A stretch of DNA of 64,000 nucleotides from NCBI RefSeq assembly GCF_016031615.1, contig NZ_JACYXC010000001.1, positions 7,130,001 to 7,194,000 of the forward strand, written 5' to 3'. The notes under the pieces are model-generated. The model was not told the origin of the DNA. It did no database searches and was given only the letters and a program-made list of their open reading frames with translations. Positions 51,985-60,713 of the stretch are shown one piece after another. The stretch is from Streptomyces pactum. GTDB lineage: Bacteria; Actinomycetota; Actinomycetes; Streptomycetales; Streptomycetaceae. The position numbers and the translations under genes were made by a program. Numbering within the stretch: position 1 is the stretch's first letter; each line of letters opens with the position of its first letter.

Positions 51985-52440
51985 GAGGCATAGGAGATGC
52001 GCGCCCACGGCGACACCACGGAGGCGATTGTCGCTGCCGGGTCCGTCAGCTGAAGGAGCGTCTCCTGGGCGGTCGCGCTCTGGGCCTCCAGCGCGGAGCG
52101 CACGTGGGCGGTGACGGTGGCGACGTCGGCCGCGTCGGTCAGGTCGGCCGCCCAGGTGGTCGCGACCAGGCCGGCCTCCACGATCAGGGCCTCGGTGCGG
52201 CGCCGGGCCGCACCCAGGGGCCAGCTCTGCGCGGTCCTGTTCCTGCCTTCAGGCGAGGTGCTCCGCCTCGGCAGTGGCGTGCTCGCGCCGCCGCTCCTCC
52301 AGGACGCGCCGACTCTCGCCGTCCGTCAGGCCGAGCAGCTCCTGGTCGACCCCGGCCGCGATCCGTACCCGCCACGCCCTGCGCGATTTTGCGATGTTGG
52401 CGCAGTTGTCGCAGTCGGTGCACCTTTCGTACTGCCGCCC
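51985..52440 (-). pseudogene. Broken gene of unknown family
   Basis: Two coding-like pieces in different minus frames: RCTDCDNCANIAKSRRAWRV, GLTDGESRRVLEERRREHAT (ending at 52249) and then ALIVEAGLVATTWAADLTDA with AQSATAQETLLQLTDPAATI. They read as one decayed protein with a Cys-rich start and helical end. Not recognised with confidence. Confidence 0.4.
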
Positions 52441-52721
52441 CACTTCTCGGCGCCGGCCTCGACCGCATCGTCCATGCCTCCTGCACCGAGAACCTGGATC
52501 CGCTCGACCTGGCCGCCCGCGCCGAAGTTGCCCTCCGGCTTGTCCGCGGCGGGACCGGCTGACCACGGTCATCTCCTCGGACCCGTCAGGTGAGGCGCCA
52601 GGAGGCGATAACCGCATCTGTCCGGTCGCGCAGGGCCAGGCCCCGGACGGGCCGGGCAGCGTCGGTGCTCCCTGTCTGGCCGAGCACGATGTCCGGCCGC
52701 CGGCCCGCCCGGACCACATGC

Positions 52722-53558
52722 TCATTCCTTGATGAACGCGGTGATCTGAGGGGCGATCTTCCTCGGGGCCATGACGACGGCGCCGTGATTGAGGCCGGGC
52801 AGGGTGCGGTGGTCGGCCCGCGGCAGGATCTCGGTGACGGCGCGGGCGGCGCGCTGGAAGGCTGCCGGGCTCTTGCCGCCGGTCAGTACACGAGTGGGCG
52901 CGGTCACCCCCTTCCATTCCTCGGCATCGAGCGGTCTGCCCTGCTGGGTATCGCCCATGACCGCGATGTCGTAGGGCAGGGTGCGGGCCAGCTCGGTGAG
53001 GTTCGCCCACGTCTTCGGCATGAGCCTCATCAAGGACACGGCGATGCGGGGCATGCCCTGCACCCTGGTCATGAAGTAGGTGACCGCGTCGCTGTTCCGG
53101 CCTTCCGCGAGCAGCGTGGTGATCTGCCGGGCGAGGTCCTCGGGCGGTCCGTCGTCGTCCTCGGTGACCACGAACGGCGGCTCGTACAGGGCCAGACGGT
53201 CGATGCTCACCCCGGCGGCGGCCGCGCGCAGGGCGAGGACCGCGCCGGAGGACGAGCCGAACAGCGATGCCGTTCCGCCGAGGTGTTCGACCAGGGCGGC
53301 GATGTCCTCGACCTCGCGGTCGGGGGTGTAGGTCTCGGCGTCGCCGCTGGCCCCCCGTCCACGCCGGTCGTAGTTGACGACAGTGAAGTGCTGGGCGAGG
53401 AGAGCCGCGAGTTTGGTGGTGTCGGAGCGGTCGGCGAGCGCTGAGGCAACCAGGATGATGGCCGGCCCGCTTCCCGACTGCTCGAATGCGATCTCGGTGC
53501 CGTCGGTGGAGATGACCCGGGCCTCGGCAGCGGCTGACCGCTCGCGGGCTGTTGACAT
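52722..53558 (-). CDS. Alpha/beta hydrolase
   Basis: 278 residues from ATG 53558 (GGAGAG upstream). Alpha/beta fold with GSGPAIILVASALAD, NYDRRGRGASGD, nucleophile Ser in LFGSSSGAVLALRAA and His in LPGLNHGAVVMAP; the elbow is GSSSG. The lid region has MPRIAVSLMRLMPKTW. No lipid-like signal peptide; presumably cytosolic esterase, haloperoxidase-like or lactone hydrolase. Neighbours give no hint. Confidence 0.9.
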   Translation of the reverse strand: MSTARERSAAAEARVISTDGTEIAFEQSGSGPAIILVASALADRSDTTKLAALLAQHFTVVNYDRRGRGASGDAETYTPDREVEDIAALVEHLGGTASLFGSSSGAVLALRAAAAGVSIDRLALYEPPFVVTEDDDGPPEDLARQITTLLAEGRNSDAVTYFMTRVQGMPRIAVSLMRLMPKTWANLTELARTLPYDIAVMGDTQQGRPLDAEEWKGVTAPTRVLTGGKSPAAFQRAARAVTEILPRADHRTLPGLNHGAVVMAPRKIAPQITAFIKE

Positions 53559-53794
53559 GTCCGTCTCTCCGGTTCACGTGAGGCCGTACGGCCTGTGGCG
53601 TATGTTGCGAACGATGAGACTCCCGAGGGACGGAGAACTCATCGGTGCTGCGGCAGCCGCCACGGACCCGCTCGCCCCGCAGCCTTCACCGACACGCTCC
53701 CGCGCTGCGTTCAACGGCCGTCGTGTACGAAGGCCCGTGCGGCAACTATCGGACGCGCCCGGCAGCGTTCGACGGCGGCCGCAACCGCACGGGT

Positions 53795-53962
53795 CTAGCC
53801 GGCGGGTGTCCACGGCGGGGGCGGTGTGGTGCTGATCTCGCCACACGCCCAGCACTCGAAGTCGTCGGGCACACGGTAGGTGTCAGTCCACCACGAGGCG
53901 ACGGGCTCACCCCACACGGCGTTGTCCTCACCGCACCAGCCGCACACGAACGCGAAGTGCAC
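53795..53962 (-). CDS. Small protein with two CxxC pairs (zinc-ribbon-like)
   Basis: 55 residues from GTG 53962, preceded by GGGGAGGG seven bases upstream, an excellent ribosome site. It has FVCGWCGEDNAVW and ECWACGEIS, 30 residues apart, the layout of a one-zinc ribbon, then a Pro-rich end TPPPPWTPAG. Too short to show up in most gene calls. Function unknown. Confidence 0.6.
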   Translation of the reverse strand: MHFAFVCGWCGEDNAVWGEPVASWWTDTYRVPDDFECWACGEISTTPPPPWTPAG

Positions 53963-54479
53963 GTTGTTGCCCTCCCCAACCGTCCTCAGGCCAGGATGCC
54001 CCGTACGGTTCTGCCCCCGCAGGCGGTCGTGGAGATGCCACCCCCGGGCCGGCCGTGGCCGCCTCGGCCTTCCCGAGAACGGGGGGCAGGACGTGCAGGC
54101 ACGCCGGGTACCTGCTCGTTGGCGGCCTTGATGAGCCGGTGGAGCTGCACATCGATGCCACCTCCAACCCGCTGTTCCTCGACGACCGCGATCCGTTCCG
54201 CCCCACCAGCCCCGCCGCCGAACACCGTGTCGGTGTCCGGTGAGCGGTCCGTCGCCATCGGCGGGGACAACTCCGGAACCGTGTCCACCGGCGCCCAGAG
54301 ACAGGGTCAGAGCCAGTGAGGCGGCCGTTCCTGGTGCGGCTGGCCGGCGGCCGGAAGACGCCGCCGGCCGAGCCCGATGCGACCACCCCGCCGACCGCGC
54401 CTGCCGCGGTGGCCACCCCGGCGGCCGAGCCGGGTAGAGCCAGCCGCAGTGGTGGCGGTAGTGCGTGATGCCGCGAACA
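53963..54479. other. No intact gene; possible debris of a plus-strand gene
   Basis: A plus frame contains NTVSVSGERSVAIGGDNSGT and VSTG before a stop at 54319, a Gly/Ser-rich repeat-like motif seen in some streptomycete signalling proteins. The rest shows no coding bias. Confidence 0.35.
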
Positions 54480-54850
54480 CATGGAACGTTTCGGTGTGGT
54501 ACCGGACGGGCGTGTATTCCGGAACGTGGCCGGGAACTACATCGACGCTGCGGCCTACGGCATCACCTGGCGCCGAGCACGTGAGGCAGCGCTGCTCTCG
54601 ACGAGCTGGCCCTTGAACTCGCGCGGCGGCCTTACGACCTGCGTCATGCGGGCATCTCCTTCTGGCTGGCCTCCGGTGTTGACCCGGCCGAGTGCGCGCG
54701 CCGGGCCGGCCAGAGCATCCAGGTCCTCTTCCGCTTCTACGCCACGTTCCTCGCCGATGCGCGTCATCACGCGAACCGTCTGATCGAGGACTCCATGCGG
54801 CGATGTGACGAACATGAGGACGCGCCGGCCGGCGCCTTGGGCCGGATCTG
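54480..54850 (+). pseudogene. C-terminal fragment of a tyrosine site-specific integrase
   Basis: VPDGRVFRNVAGNYIDAAAY and TWRRAREAAL in one frame continue after a shift as ELARRPYDLRHAGISFWLAS, GVDPAECARRAGQSIQVLFR and FYATFLADARHHANRLIEDS. The R-x-x-H box (YDLRHAG) and the final Tyr region (LFRFYATF) are those of actinobacterial integrases. The N-terminal two thirds are absent. The second direct repeat begins at the gene's 3' end, and copy 1 at 50264 carries the same integrase tail sequence. Confidence 0.75.
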
Positions 54851-55279
54851 GCCCGGAAATGCCCCGGAACAGCTGGTCAGAGGTGGGATACGGATGGGAG
54901 GAACCGGGAGTAAAGGCGAATATCGACTCACGGTGCAGCGGCACGGCGGTAAGGGCGCCTGGCGGGTGAAATCCCGGATCAGGCGCCCTTTTTCGGGCCG
55001 TCAGAAGAGGCCGAGCTTCTTGGGGGAGTAGGAAACGAGGAGGTTCTTGGTCTGCTGGCGGTACGTGGGTCATATCAGCGCTGACCAGGGGAAACGGGCG
55101 TCCAGTGATGAGCAATGTCGAGGTTGGACCGTGAATGGTCCGGATCTTGGCCGACGGGCCTTCCGGGAACCGGCCCGGTGGAAGTATTGACCGGAACACC
55201 CCGACTGCCCGGGGGTACGCCTCCGCGTGGCGGCACCTGTTCGTCTACCTCGAATCACCTCCGCCTGCGCGGGGACCAC
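54840..55279. repeat. Direct repeat, copy 2 (partner at 50264-50694)
   Basis: Same order of elements as copy 1: integrase tail, terminator, minus-strand YRQQTKNLLV frame, CRISPR-repeat-like end at 55252-55279. Together with the integrase fragment immediately upstream it looks like the scar of one or two integration events. Confidence 0.85.
54953..54993. terminator. Rho-independent terminator in repeat copy 2
   Basis: GGGCGCCTG pairs with CAGGCGCCC (54980-54988) followed by TTTTT; the stem is slightly shorter than in copy 1. Confidence 0.8.
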
Positions 55280-55509
55280 CCGACTTCGCCCCGCGCGATC
55301 TTCCGCAACGGCAGACCACCAGGGAGGGACGGGATCAGCCGTCCCCCTCCCAGGGTGGTGGCCCGCCGCGGCGGGCCACCGGGTATCTGGCGCAGAGGCC
55401 CGGCGCAGTGCGGCCGGGTGCCGTCAGGTGCGCACCGGCCGGTGGTCCTCCCCGCCACCGGGGCGCCGGTAGCCCTCCCGGAGGGGCTCGCTCGGGTGGC
55501 GGCGCGGCG

Positions 55510-55869
55510 TCACCACTGCCACAGTTGCCAGAACCACCAGCCTCGCATGTCACCATCCTTGGCGTAGGCGCCCACCGTGAACCCCAGGATTTGGCCGTAG
55601 GCCGCTGCTTCCCAGGGGTCGAAGGTCACGTCCGGCCCGAGGCCCACCTTGGTTACGGACATGATGCCGATCTCCGCGTGCTCGGCCTGGTGGCGGGCGA
55701 GGCCCACGTGAACATGCACTCCCCAGCCGTCAGGGGGCGGGGGAATGGGAACCTTGTCGACGCGGACGTGCACGGTCTGGGTGGGATACGCCGCGTACGG
55801 CCCGCCGAATCCTTCATCGGTGTGGCTGGCGGTGATCACCCCTCCTTGTTCCCAGGTGAGTGTGGACAT
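55510..55869 (-). CDS. Hypothetical protein
   Basis: 119 residues from ATG 55869 with GGAGG upstream. It begins MSTLTWEQGGVITASHTDEG, has a Pro run KVPIPPPPDGWGVHVHVGLA and a Trp-rich end GWWFWQLWQW. No signal peptide or membrane segment. Not recognised. Codon use is coding-like, so it is probably real. Confidence 0.65.
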   Translation of the reverse strand: MSTLTWEQGGVITASHTDEGFGGPYAAYPTQTVHVRVDKVPIPPPPDGWGVHVHVGLARHQAEHAEIGIMSVTKVGLGPDVTFDPWEAAAYGQILGFTVGAYAKDGDMRGWWFWQLWQW

Positions 55870-56035
55870 CGCGGACCTCCGGGAGTGTCGAGGGGGCGTT
55901 GAGGGGGGTGGTGAAGGGGATCGGCCGATCGCGGGGAAAGTCCGGTCCCTGCCCATGGAACAAGGCTCACGCGTCTCACCCGTGTGTGCCACTCGGCACC
56001 TGCCGATCTCGCCGGCGCGCGGGGAAGCAGCTGGT

Positions 56036-56070
56036 CACCAAGGCCCTCGGTGGGTGGGAGGGCCTTGGTG
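56036..56070. terminator. Perfect 13-base hairpin
   Basis: CACCAAGGCCCTC pairs with GAGGGCCTTGGTG, 9-base loop, no T-tract. Could end transcription of the minus-strand gene above it. Apart from it, 55870-56689 shows no convincing gene. Confidence 0.5.
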
Positions 56071-56689
56071 CTCACGCGGCACGCTGCCGCGTAGTGCGTC
56101 GGGCACCTCCGGGGGAGGCCGCAAGAGCGGGGAGATGTGCACCGGCCGCCGGTGGCGCAGGCCCCGGCGGTACGCGGCAGGAGCACCGGCAAGCCGGCAG
56201 CGACATCCGGACGAGACCGGGACGGCGCGCACGGCCGACCTGCCAGCCCGGGCTGATTCCCGCCCGGACGGGGTCCGCATGGCGTTCGGCGTGGTGGGTG
56301 GGCTGTTTTGCCCGGCGGGGGTCACAGGTCGGGCGGGGACGCCCCGGAGGACCTGGAGGCCCTCCGGGGTGGCCTGGCGGGCGCCTTCGGCGCGTTCACC
56401 GGCCTGGTGGCTGGTCCTGCGCGGCAAGCTGCGCGCACCGGACCAGCCATCCCCGCCCTTTGCTGTGACCCTGCCGCCATCGAACCTCCCCGCCGAGCGT
56501 CGCGGCCCGGCCGGGCCGGCCCGGCCGCGACGGCGGGCCCGCCAGCGATGTCGAGAACGCCGTGCACCAGCCGGACCCCGACCGAAGTCGTCTTCGAACA
56601 CGACCCCGGCATCCACAACCGGACGCGAGGGGGTCTCCCGGTCCGCCCCGGGGCAGGTCTTCGGGCGGGGCCGACGAACGGGGCGATCA

Positions 56690-57181
56690 CCGGCGCGCGC
56701 CGCCGCTGAGATGCCCGGTCCCGGGCCGGTGGCTGCGCGCGGAGCATGACCTCGGCCAGCTTGGACCTGACCCATCCGTCGCCGATCCGTACGGCGGTCA
56801 CGGGGTGGTCCTGCGTGACCCGGGAGGCGCGGGAGGCCGGGGGATATGCGAGGGCGGCGGCGCAGGGGCGCTCCTGCGTCCCGAAGGTGAGACGCCAGAC
56901 CTCCTGCCCGTCGGGCGTCCGGACGGGGTCGGAGTGGAAGTACACCAAGCGGCCGTCCGGAAGAACCACCTCAGCGGCCCGGCGCCGTGCCACGACCGTA
57001 CGGGCTCCGCCCAGGCGCTGTTCCTCGGCCCGCTGGCGTCCAGGAACGCCTGGGCAACGGCCGTCGGGGTGTGGACCGCGACCTGCCGCGGCCCGGCGAC
57101 GGAGGCCGCGTGGTAGGCCGCCGGGTCGTCGAGCGGCGGCCCACCCGTAGGGCCGAACGGACAGAACCTGAACGAGGGCAC
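56690..57181 (-). pseudogene. Hypothetical protein split by one frameshift
   Basis: From GTG 57181, VPSFRFCPFGPTGGPPLDDP and VAVHTPTAVAQAFLDA run to about 57045; the same coding quality resumes one frame away as QRAEEQRLGGARTVVARRRA, EVVLPDGRLVYFHSDPVRTP and EVWRLTFGTQ. Adding a base near 57045 joins them into one protein of about 150 residues or more. I do not recognise it. The 3' end is uncertain: frames stay open to 56322 with falling quality. Confidence 0.45.
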
Positions 57182-57206
57182 CGACAGCCCCGTGCCGTCG
57201 ATGCGG

Positions 57207-57859
57207 TCAGGCGTCGAGCAGCGCGTCGGTCGCCGTCGGCCGGCCCAGGTACCGGGCGGGGCCGGGGTCGGGCACCGCGAAGGGCGCGAATCCCAGCCGG
57301 TCGTAGAACGCGCGGGCCTTCGTGTTCGCCTGCACCATGCACAAGTGGACGGCGGGCACGCCGGCGGCCCGCAGCTCCGCGAGCAGCGTGCGGATCAGGG
57401 CGCGCCCGTACCCGCGCCCCTGCCACGGCGGCAGCAGGTCGATGTGCAAATGTGCGGGATACGCGGCGAGTTCGTATCGCGGACCATGCGTTCCGGCGTG
57501 TGCAGCAGCCTGGCCATCTCCTCGGTCGGAGTGGCGGGTTCACGGGCGGGCTCCGGATAGCGCGCCGCGACCTTGGGGAGCCATTCGGTACGGAACCGCA
57601 GGGCGAACCTGTTGGTGTCGGCGGCACCCAGGACGTATCCGACCGCCCGGCCCGCGCCGTCGTCCAGGACGAAGGCGAACTCCAACTCCAGCTCCACGTA
57701 GGGGTATGCGAAGATCGAGGGCATCAGTTCGGAATCGGCGTACAGCCCGGAGGAGTCGCCGCCCTTGTGGGCTGTCCTGACGCAGATGTCGGCGAGTGCG
57801 GTCCGGTCCGACGGCCGGTAGCGGCGGACGAACGATTCGGTCATCGTCTCGGTCTTCAT
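57207..57859 (-). pseudogene. GNAT family N-acetyltransferase, split by one frameshift
   Basis: From ATG 57859, FVRRYRPSDRTALADICVRT and VELELEFAFVLDDGAGRAVG, then GYVLGAADTNRF give the first half. The acetyl-CoA motif HIDLLPPWQGRGYGRALIRT, and ANTKARAFYDRLGF lie in the next minus frame, ending at 57207. Adding one base near 57487 restores about 218 residues with complete GNAT motifs B and A. Likely a functional gene with a sequence error or a very recent mutation. Confidence 0.75.
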
Positions 57860-57878
57860 CCGTGTCACGATCCCGGAA

Positions 57879-57892
57879 TGGGAGCGCTCTCG
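57879..57892. promoter_or_regulatory. Degenerate CebR-like box TGGGAGCGCTCTCG
   Basis: Twelve of 14 positions of TGGGAGCGCTCCCA, between the GNAT and LPMO genes. It is downstream of the LPMO gene, so its role is doubtful. Confidence 0.35.
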
Positions 57893-57995
57893 CATGGAGT
57901 TTCCGCAGGCCGTCCGGGTGCAACGGCCGTGGCCACGAGGCGGGCAGCGCCGGTTCCCCGCCAGCGGGAACCGGCGCCTCGCTCCGATGGCGGTG

Positions 57996-59078
57996 CTACG
58001 GGTTGACGCAGACGACGGAGCCGACCGGATGGTTGTTGCCGGTCGAAGTCGCGGTGAACCCGAAGGTGACGCTGCCGTCCGGCGGGATGGTCCGGTTGTG
58101 GTCGACGTTCCTGACCGTGACCGTGCCGTCGGAACCGGTTGTCAGCCCGCCGTTCCAGAGGCTGCTGATCCGAGTGGCCGCGCCGGGCGTCCACTTCACC
58201 GCCCAGCCGTCACGCGCTGTCGTACCGTGGTTCATGACCTCTACGGAACCCTGGAAGCCGCCGCTCCAGGAGTTGGTCACGCTGTAGACGGCCATGCACC
58301 CGGTGTGCGGGTCGGTCGGCGTGGGAGTCGGGGTCGGGGTCGGCGTGGGGGTGCCAACCGAGCCGCGGATGCCGGTCACTTCGCCGTTGCCGCCGTCGAA
58401 GACGATGTCGGAGCAGGAGAAGAAGTTCTCCTGGCTGTCCGAGCGCACCCACTGGATGAACATCACCGCGTCACCCGAACGGCCCTCGGGCAGGCTCAGA
58501 TCCCAGTAGTAGTGGCCGCCGTCCGTGCCCGGCGAACCCGACTGCGGCGGGTCGGTGACGGTCTGGATGAGCTCCAGGTCGTCCCAGCCCAGTTCTGAGC
58601 TGGGCAAGTAGCCAGGCTTGGAGAGGTACACCCTGAAGGAGCCGGGGTGCGCGGCCCAGTTACTGTGCTTGACCTGGATCGTGCTTCCGGACGTCAGGTG
58701 CGTACGGGGCCAGTCGGAGCGGGCGGCGTTGTACCCGGTGAAGTTGTACGGCGACCGGTCACCGGCGCTGCACAGCTTTCCGTCCGGGACGTAACCGGGG
58801 CCGCGCCCGCCCGCGTTGGAGTCGAGTACGGCGAACCAGTTGTACAGCGAGTTCGGGCCGCTCTCGCTGAGCGCCGCCTTGCACGCCGGGTTCGTCGGGT
58901 CCAGAGAGCCGGTGCTGGTCTTGGCATCCAGCCAGCAGAGGTACGTGCGCGAGCCCGGCGTCATCGTGACACCATGCGCCTGCGCGTTGCCCTGGCCGAG
59001 TAACGTCAGGCCGATTCCACCGAGCAGGGTCGCGAGCACGGCAGCCAGGGAAGCAAGTCGTCTCTTGCGTCCAGCCAT
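57996..59078 (-). CDS. AA10 lytic polysaccharide monooxygenase with CBM2
   Basis: 360 residues from ATG 59078 with AGGAG upstream. Signal peptide to Ala34; after cleavage the N-terminal His35 (HGVTMTPGSRTYLCW) and His144 (AAHPGSFRVYLS) form the copper histidine brace. Cys pattern and GYVPDGKLCSAGD resemble cellulose-active streptomycete AA10 proteins such as CelS2. A (TP)n linker leads to a CBM2 (residues 260-360) with exposed Trp (NSWSGGFQGSVEVMNHG). Oxidatively cleaves crystalline cellulose outside the cell and boosts the neighbouring GH12 and GH9 enzymes. Confidence 0.94.
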   Translation of the reverse strand: MAGRKRRLASLAAVLATLLGGIGLTLLGQGNAQAHGVTMTPGSRTYLCWLDAKTSTGSLDPTNPACKAALSESGPNSLYNWFAVLDSNAGGRGPGYVPDGKLCSAGDRSPYNFTGYNAARSDWPRTHLTSGSTIQVKHSNWAAHPGSFRVYLSKPGYLPSSELGWDDLELIQTVTDPPQSGSPGTDGGHYYWDLSLPEGRSGDAVMFIQWVRSDSQENFFSCSDIVFDGGNGEVTGIRGSVGTPTPTPTPTPTPTDPHTGCMAVYSVTNSWSGGFQGSVEVMNHGTTARDGWAVKWTPGAATRISSLWNGGLTTGSDGTVTVRNVDHNRTIPPDGSVTFGFTATSTGNNHPVGSVVCVNP

Positions 59079-59113
59079 TGTTTCTCCTGTATGCGGGTGG
59101 GGAGTGTCTCCTC

Positions 59114-59137
59114 GTGCGGTGCGGTGCGGTGCGGTGT
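59114..59137. repeat. Short (GTGCG)n tandem repeat in the LPMO leader
   Basis: Four to five GTGCG units in the 197-base gap between GH12 and LPMO genes. No CebR box here, so the LPMO gene may be read from the GH12 promoter or have its own. Confidence 0.7.
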
Positions 59138-59275
59138 CGTGCGATGGTGCGCCTCGCCCTTCCGGGGTGGGACTCCGCCGGAGGGGCGAGGCGCTCTGGG
59201 GAGGCGCGCGCCGGTCGGGCGCGCGGGCGGCCGGGCGGGTCCGGCGGATCAGGGCCGGACCGGCCGCGGATCAGG

Positions 59276-60403
59276 TCATACGCAGGCGGTGCCGTTGAGG
59301 CTGAACCCGGACGGCGCGGCGAACTCGCCGCTGTACGTACCCTGGAAGCCGAACGTCTGACTGGCTCCGGCCGCGATTCGCGCGTTGTGCGCGAGCCCGG
59401 TCGCCGTCACGGTCCCGGAGGCCGTGGGGACGGTGGCGTTCCATGCCTGGGTGATGCGCTGTCCGGAGGGCAGGGTGAAGGACAGCGCCCAGTTGTCGAC
59501 CGGGGTCGAACCGGTGTTGGCGACCGTGACTTCGGCCGTGAAGCCGCCGGTCCAGACGGTCGGCGCGTACGTCACCTTGCAGGCCGTCGCAGGGCCGGGA
59601 CCCGGCTCGCCGGTGCCGGGTGCGCCGAGGTTCACCGTGGAGGAGAAGGAATGCACGGTGAGCCCGGCGCCGTTCTGCCACGGCTCGAAGCCGGCCTGGA
59701 CGCTCGTCAGGTACCAGTTGTTCTGGGCCATGCCGCGCGAGACGGTCTCCCGGACGAAGTCCATGACGTCGAAGTCCCAGCTGGAGATGGCCGACGGGGC
59801 GACGAAGGAGATGACGTCGTTGGCACCGTTGCTGCCCGTCCACACCTGCCAGCCGCGCCCGCCGACGGTGGCGGTGCCGACCTGTGAGCCGATCGGCTGG
59901 ACCGGGCCGACCTTGTTGAACCAGATCATGATCTCGGTCCGGTTCACCCCGTCGGTCCTGGGCGTGGGGTCCAGCCAGATGTCGTACGAGGCGTTGTACG
60001 TCGCGTCGCCGACGTAGCCGTACGAGATGCTGCTCGGCGCCGTGGCGATGCCGCTGACCTGGGCGGGGAGCTTGGTCCCCGGCGAACAGTTCGTGTAGTG
60101 GCAGCCGTTGAAGACCGAGGGGTACGCCTTCGGGGCGCCGTTGGTGGGCACGCCCCCGTCGGCCCGGGTCACCCGGAAGCCGGTGTCGGTGGCGGTGACG
60201 CACTGGGCGGCGTCGGTGCCCCAGCGGTTGTTCTGGACCACGTAACGGCCCTGGATCGTGGTCGAGCCGTACTGATCGCAGATCAGCGTGTCGGCCCGGG
60301 CCACCGGCGCGGCGGTCATGAGTGCCGCGACGTTGGCCAGGGCGGTGAGCAACGCGGCGAGCATGCCACGAGGGGCGCTGAGGCGGTGCCGTGACGCTGG
60401 CAT
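59276..60403 (-). CDS. GH12 endo-beta-1,4-glucanase with CBM2
   Basis: 375 residues from ATG 60403 (GGGAGG upstream). Signal peptide to about Ala37, GH12 jelly roll with CDQYGSTTIQGRYVVQNNRW, nucleophile Glu157 in NRTEIMIWF and acid/base Glu240 in QAGFEPWQNGAG. A short PGTGEPGPGP linker joins a C-terminal CBM2 ending GFSLNGTACV. Same direction as the LPMO gene, and divergent from the GH9 gene across two CebR-type boxes. Confidence 0.94.
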   Translation of the reverse strand: MPASRHRLSAPRGMLAALLTALANVAALMTAAPVARADTLICDQYGSTTIQGRYVVQNNRWGTDAAQCVTATDTGFRVTRADGGVPTNGAPKAYPSVFNGCHYTNCSPGTKLPAQVSGIATAPSSISYGYVGDATYNASYDIWLDPTPRTDGVNRTEIMIWFNKVGPVQPIGSQVGTATVGGRGWQVWTGSNGANDVISFVAPSAISSWDFDVMDFVRETVSRGMAQNNWYLTSVQAGFEPWQNGAGLTVHSFSSTVNLGAPGTGEPGPGPATACKVTYAPTVWTGGFTAEVTVANTGSTPVDNWALSFTLPSGQRITQAWNATVPTASGTVTATGLAHNARIAAGASQTFGFQGTYSGEFAAPSGFSLNGTACV

Positions 60404-60483
60404 GCGGGAGGCCTCCCTTAAAGAGTGATCGACATAGTGATCGAAGAAGTGGGTGAAGTGATGACGGGAACGTCACGGGCTTA

Positions 60484-60497
60484 TGGGAGCGCTCCCA
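60484..60497. promoter_or_regulatory. CebR-type box TGGGAGCGCTCCCA
   Basis: Perfect 14-base palindrome identical to the known CebR operator, 81 bases before the GH12 start. CebR represses cellulase genes until cellobiose or cellotriose is present. Confidence 0.9.
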
Positions 60498-60661
60498 CAC
60501 CTGGCTCGGTGCACTGTAGGGGCTGAGGGTGTACCTGACAACCCGTCGCGGCGGGGTCCGTTCCGGACGTGTTCCGCGGCAAGGCGACGCCTCGGGTATC
60601 CCCTCCTGTCCGGGCCGTTGACGGCGCCGCGCCGGTGCCGCGAACATGGCCATCGCCAGTA

Positions 60662-60675
60662 TGGGAGCGCTCCCA
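60662..60675. promoter_or_regulatory. CebR-type box TGGGAGCGCTCCCA
   Basis: Second perfect copy, 39 bases before the GH9 start codon. Confidence 0.9.
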
Positions 60676-60713
60676 TGCCGGCGAGCCGCTCGCCCCCATC
60701 GAGGAGCCCAGAC

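Noticed and set aside
52249..52430. WhiB-like protein
   Set aside because: Has a few Cys and a GLTDGE motif but not the four-Cys spacing or the G-V/I-W-G-G turn.
50667..55279. Functional CRISPR locus with cas gene end
   Set aside because: Only two solitary repeat-like sequences 4.6 kb apart; no period, no leader and no recognisable cas gene.
59114..59137. Regulatory role for the GTGCG repeat
   Set aside because: Simple low-complexity repeat with no dyad or position relative to a promoter.
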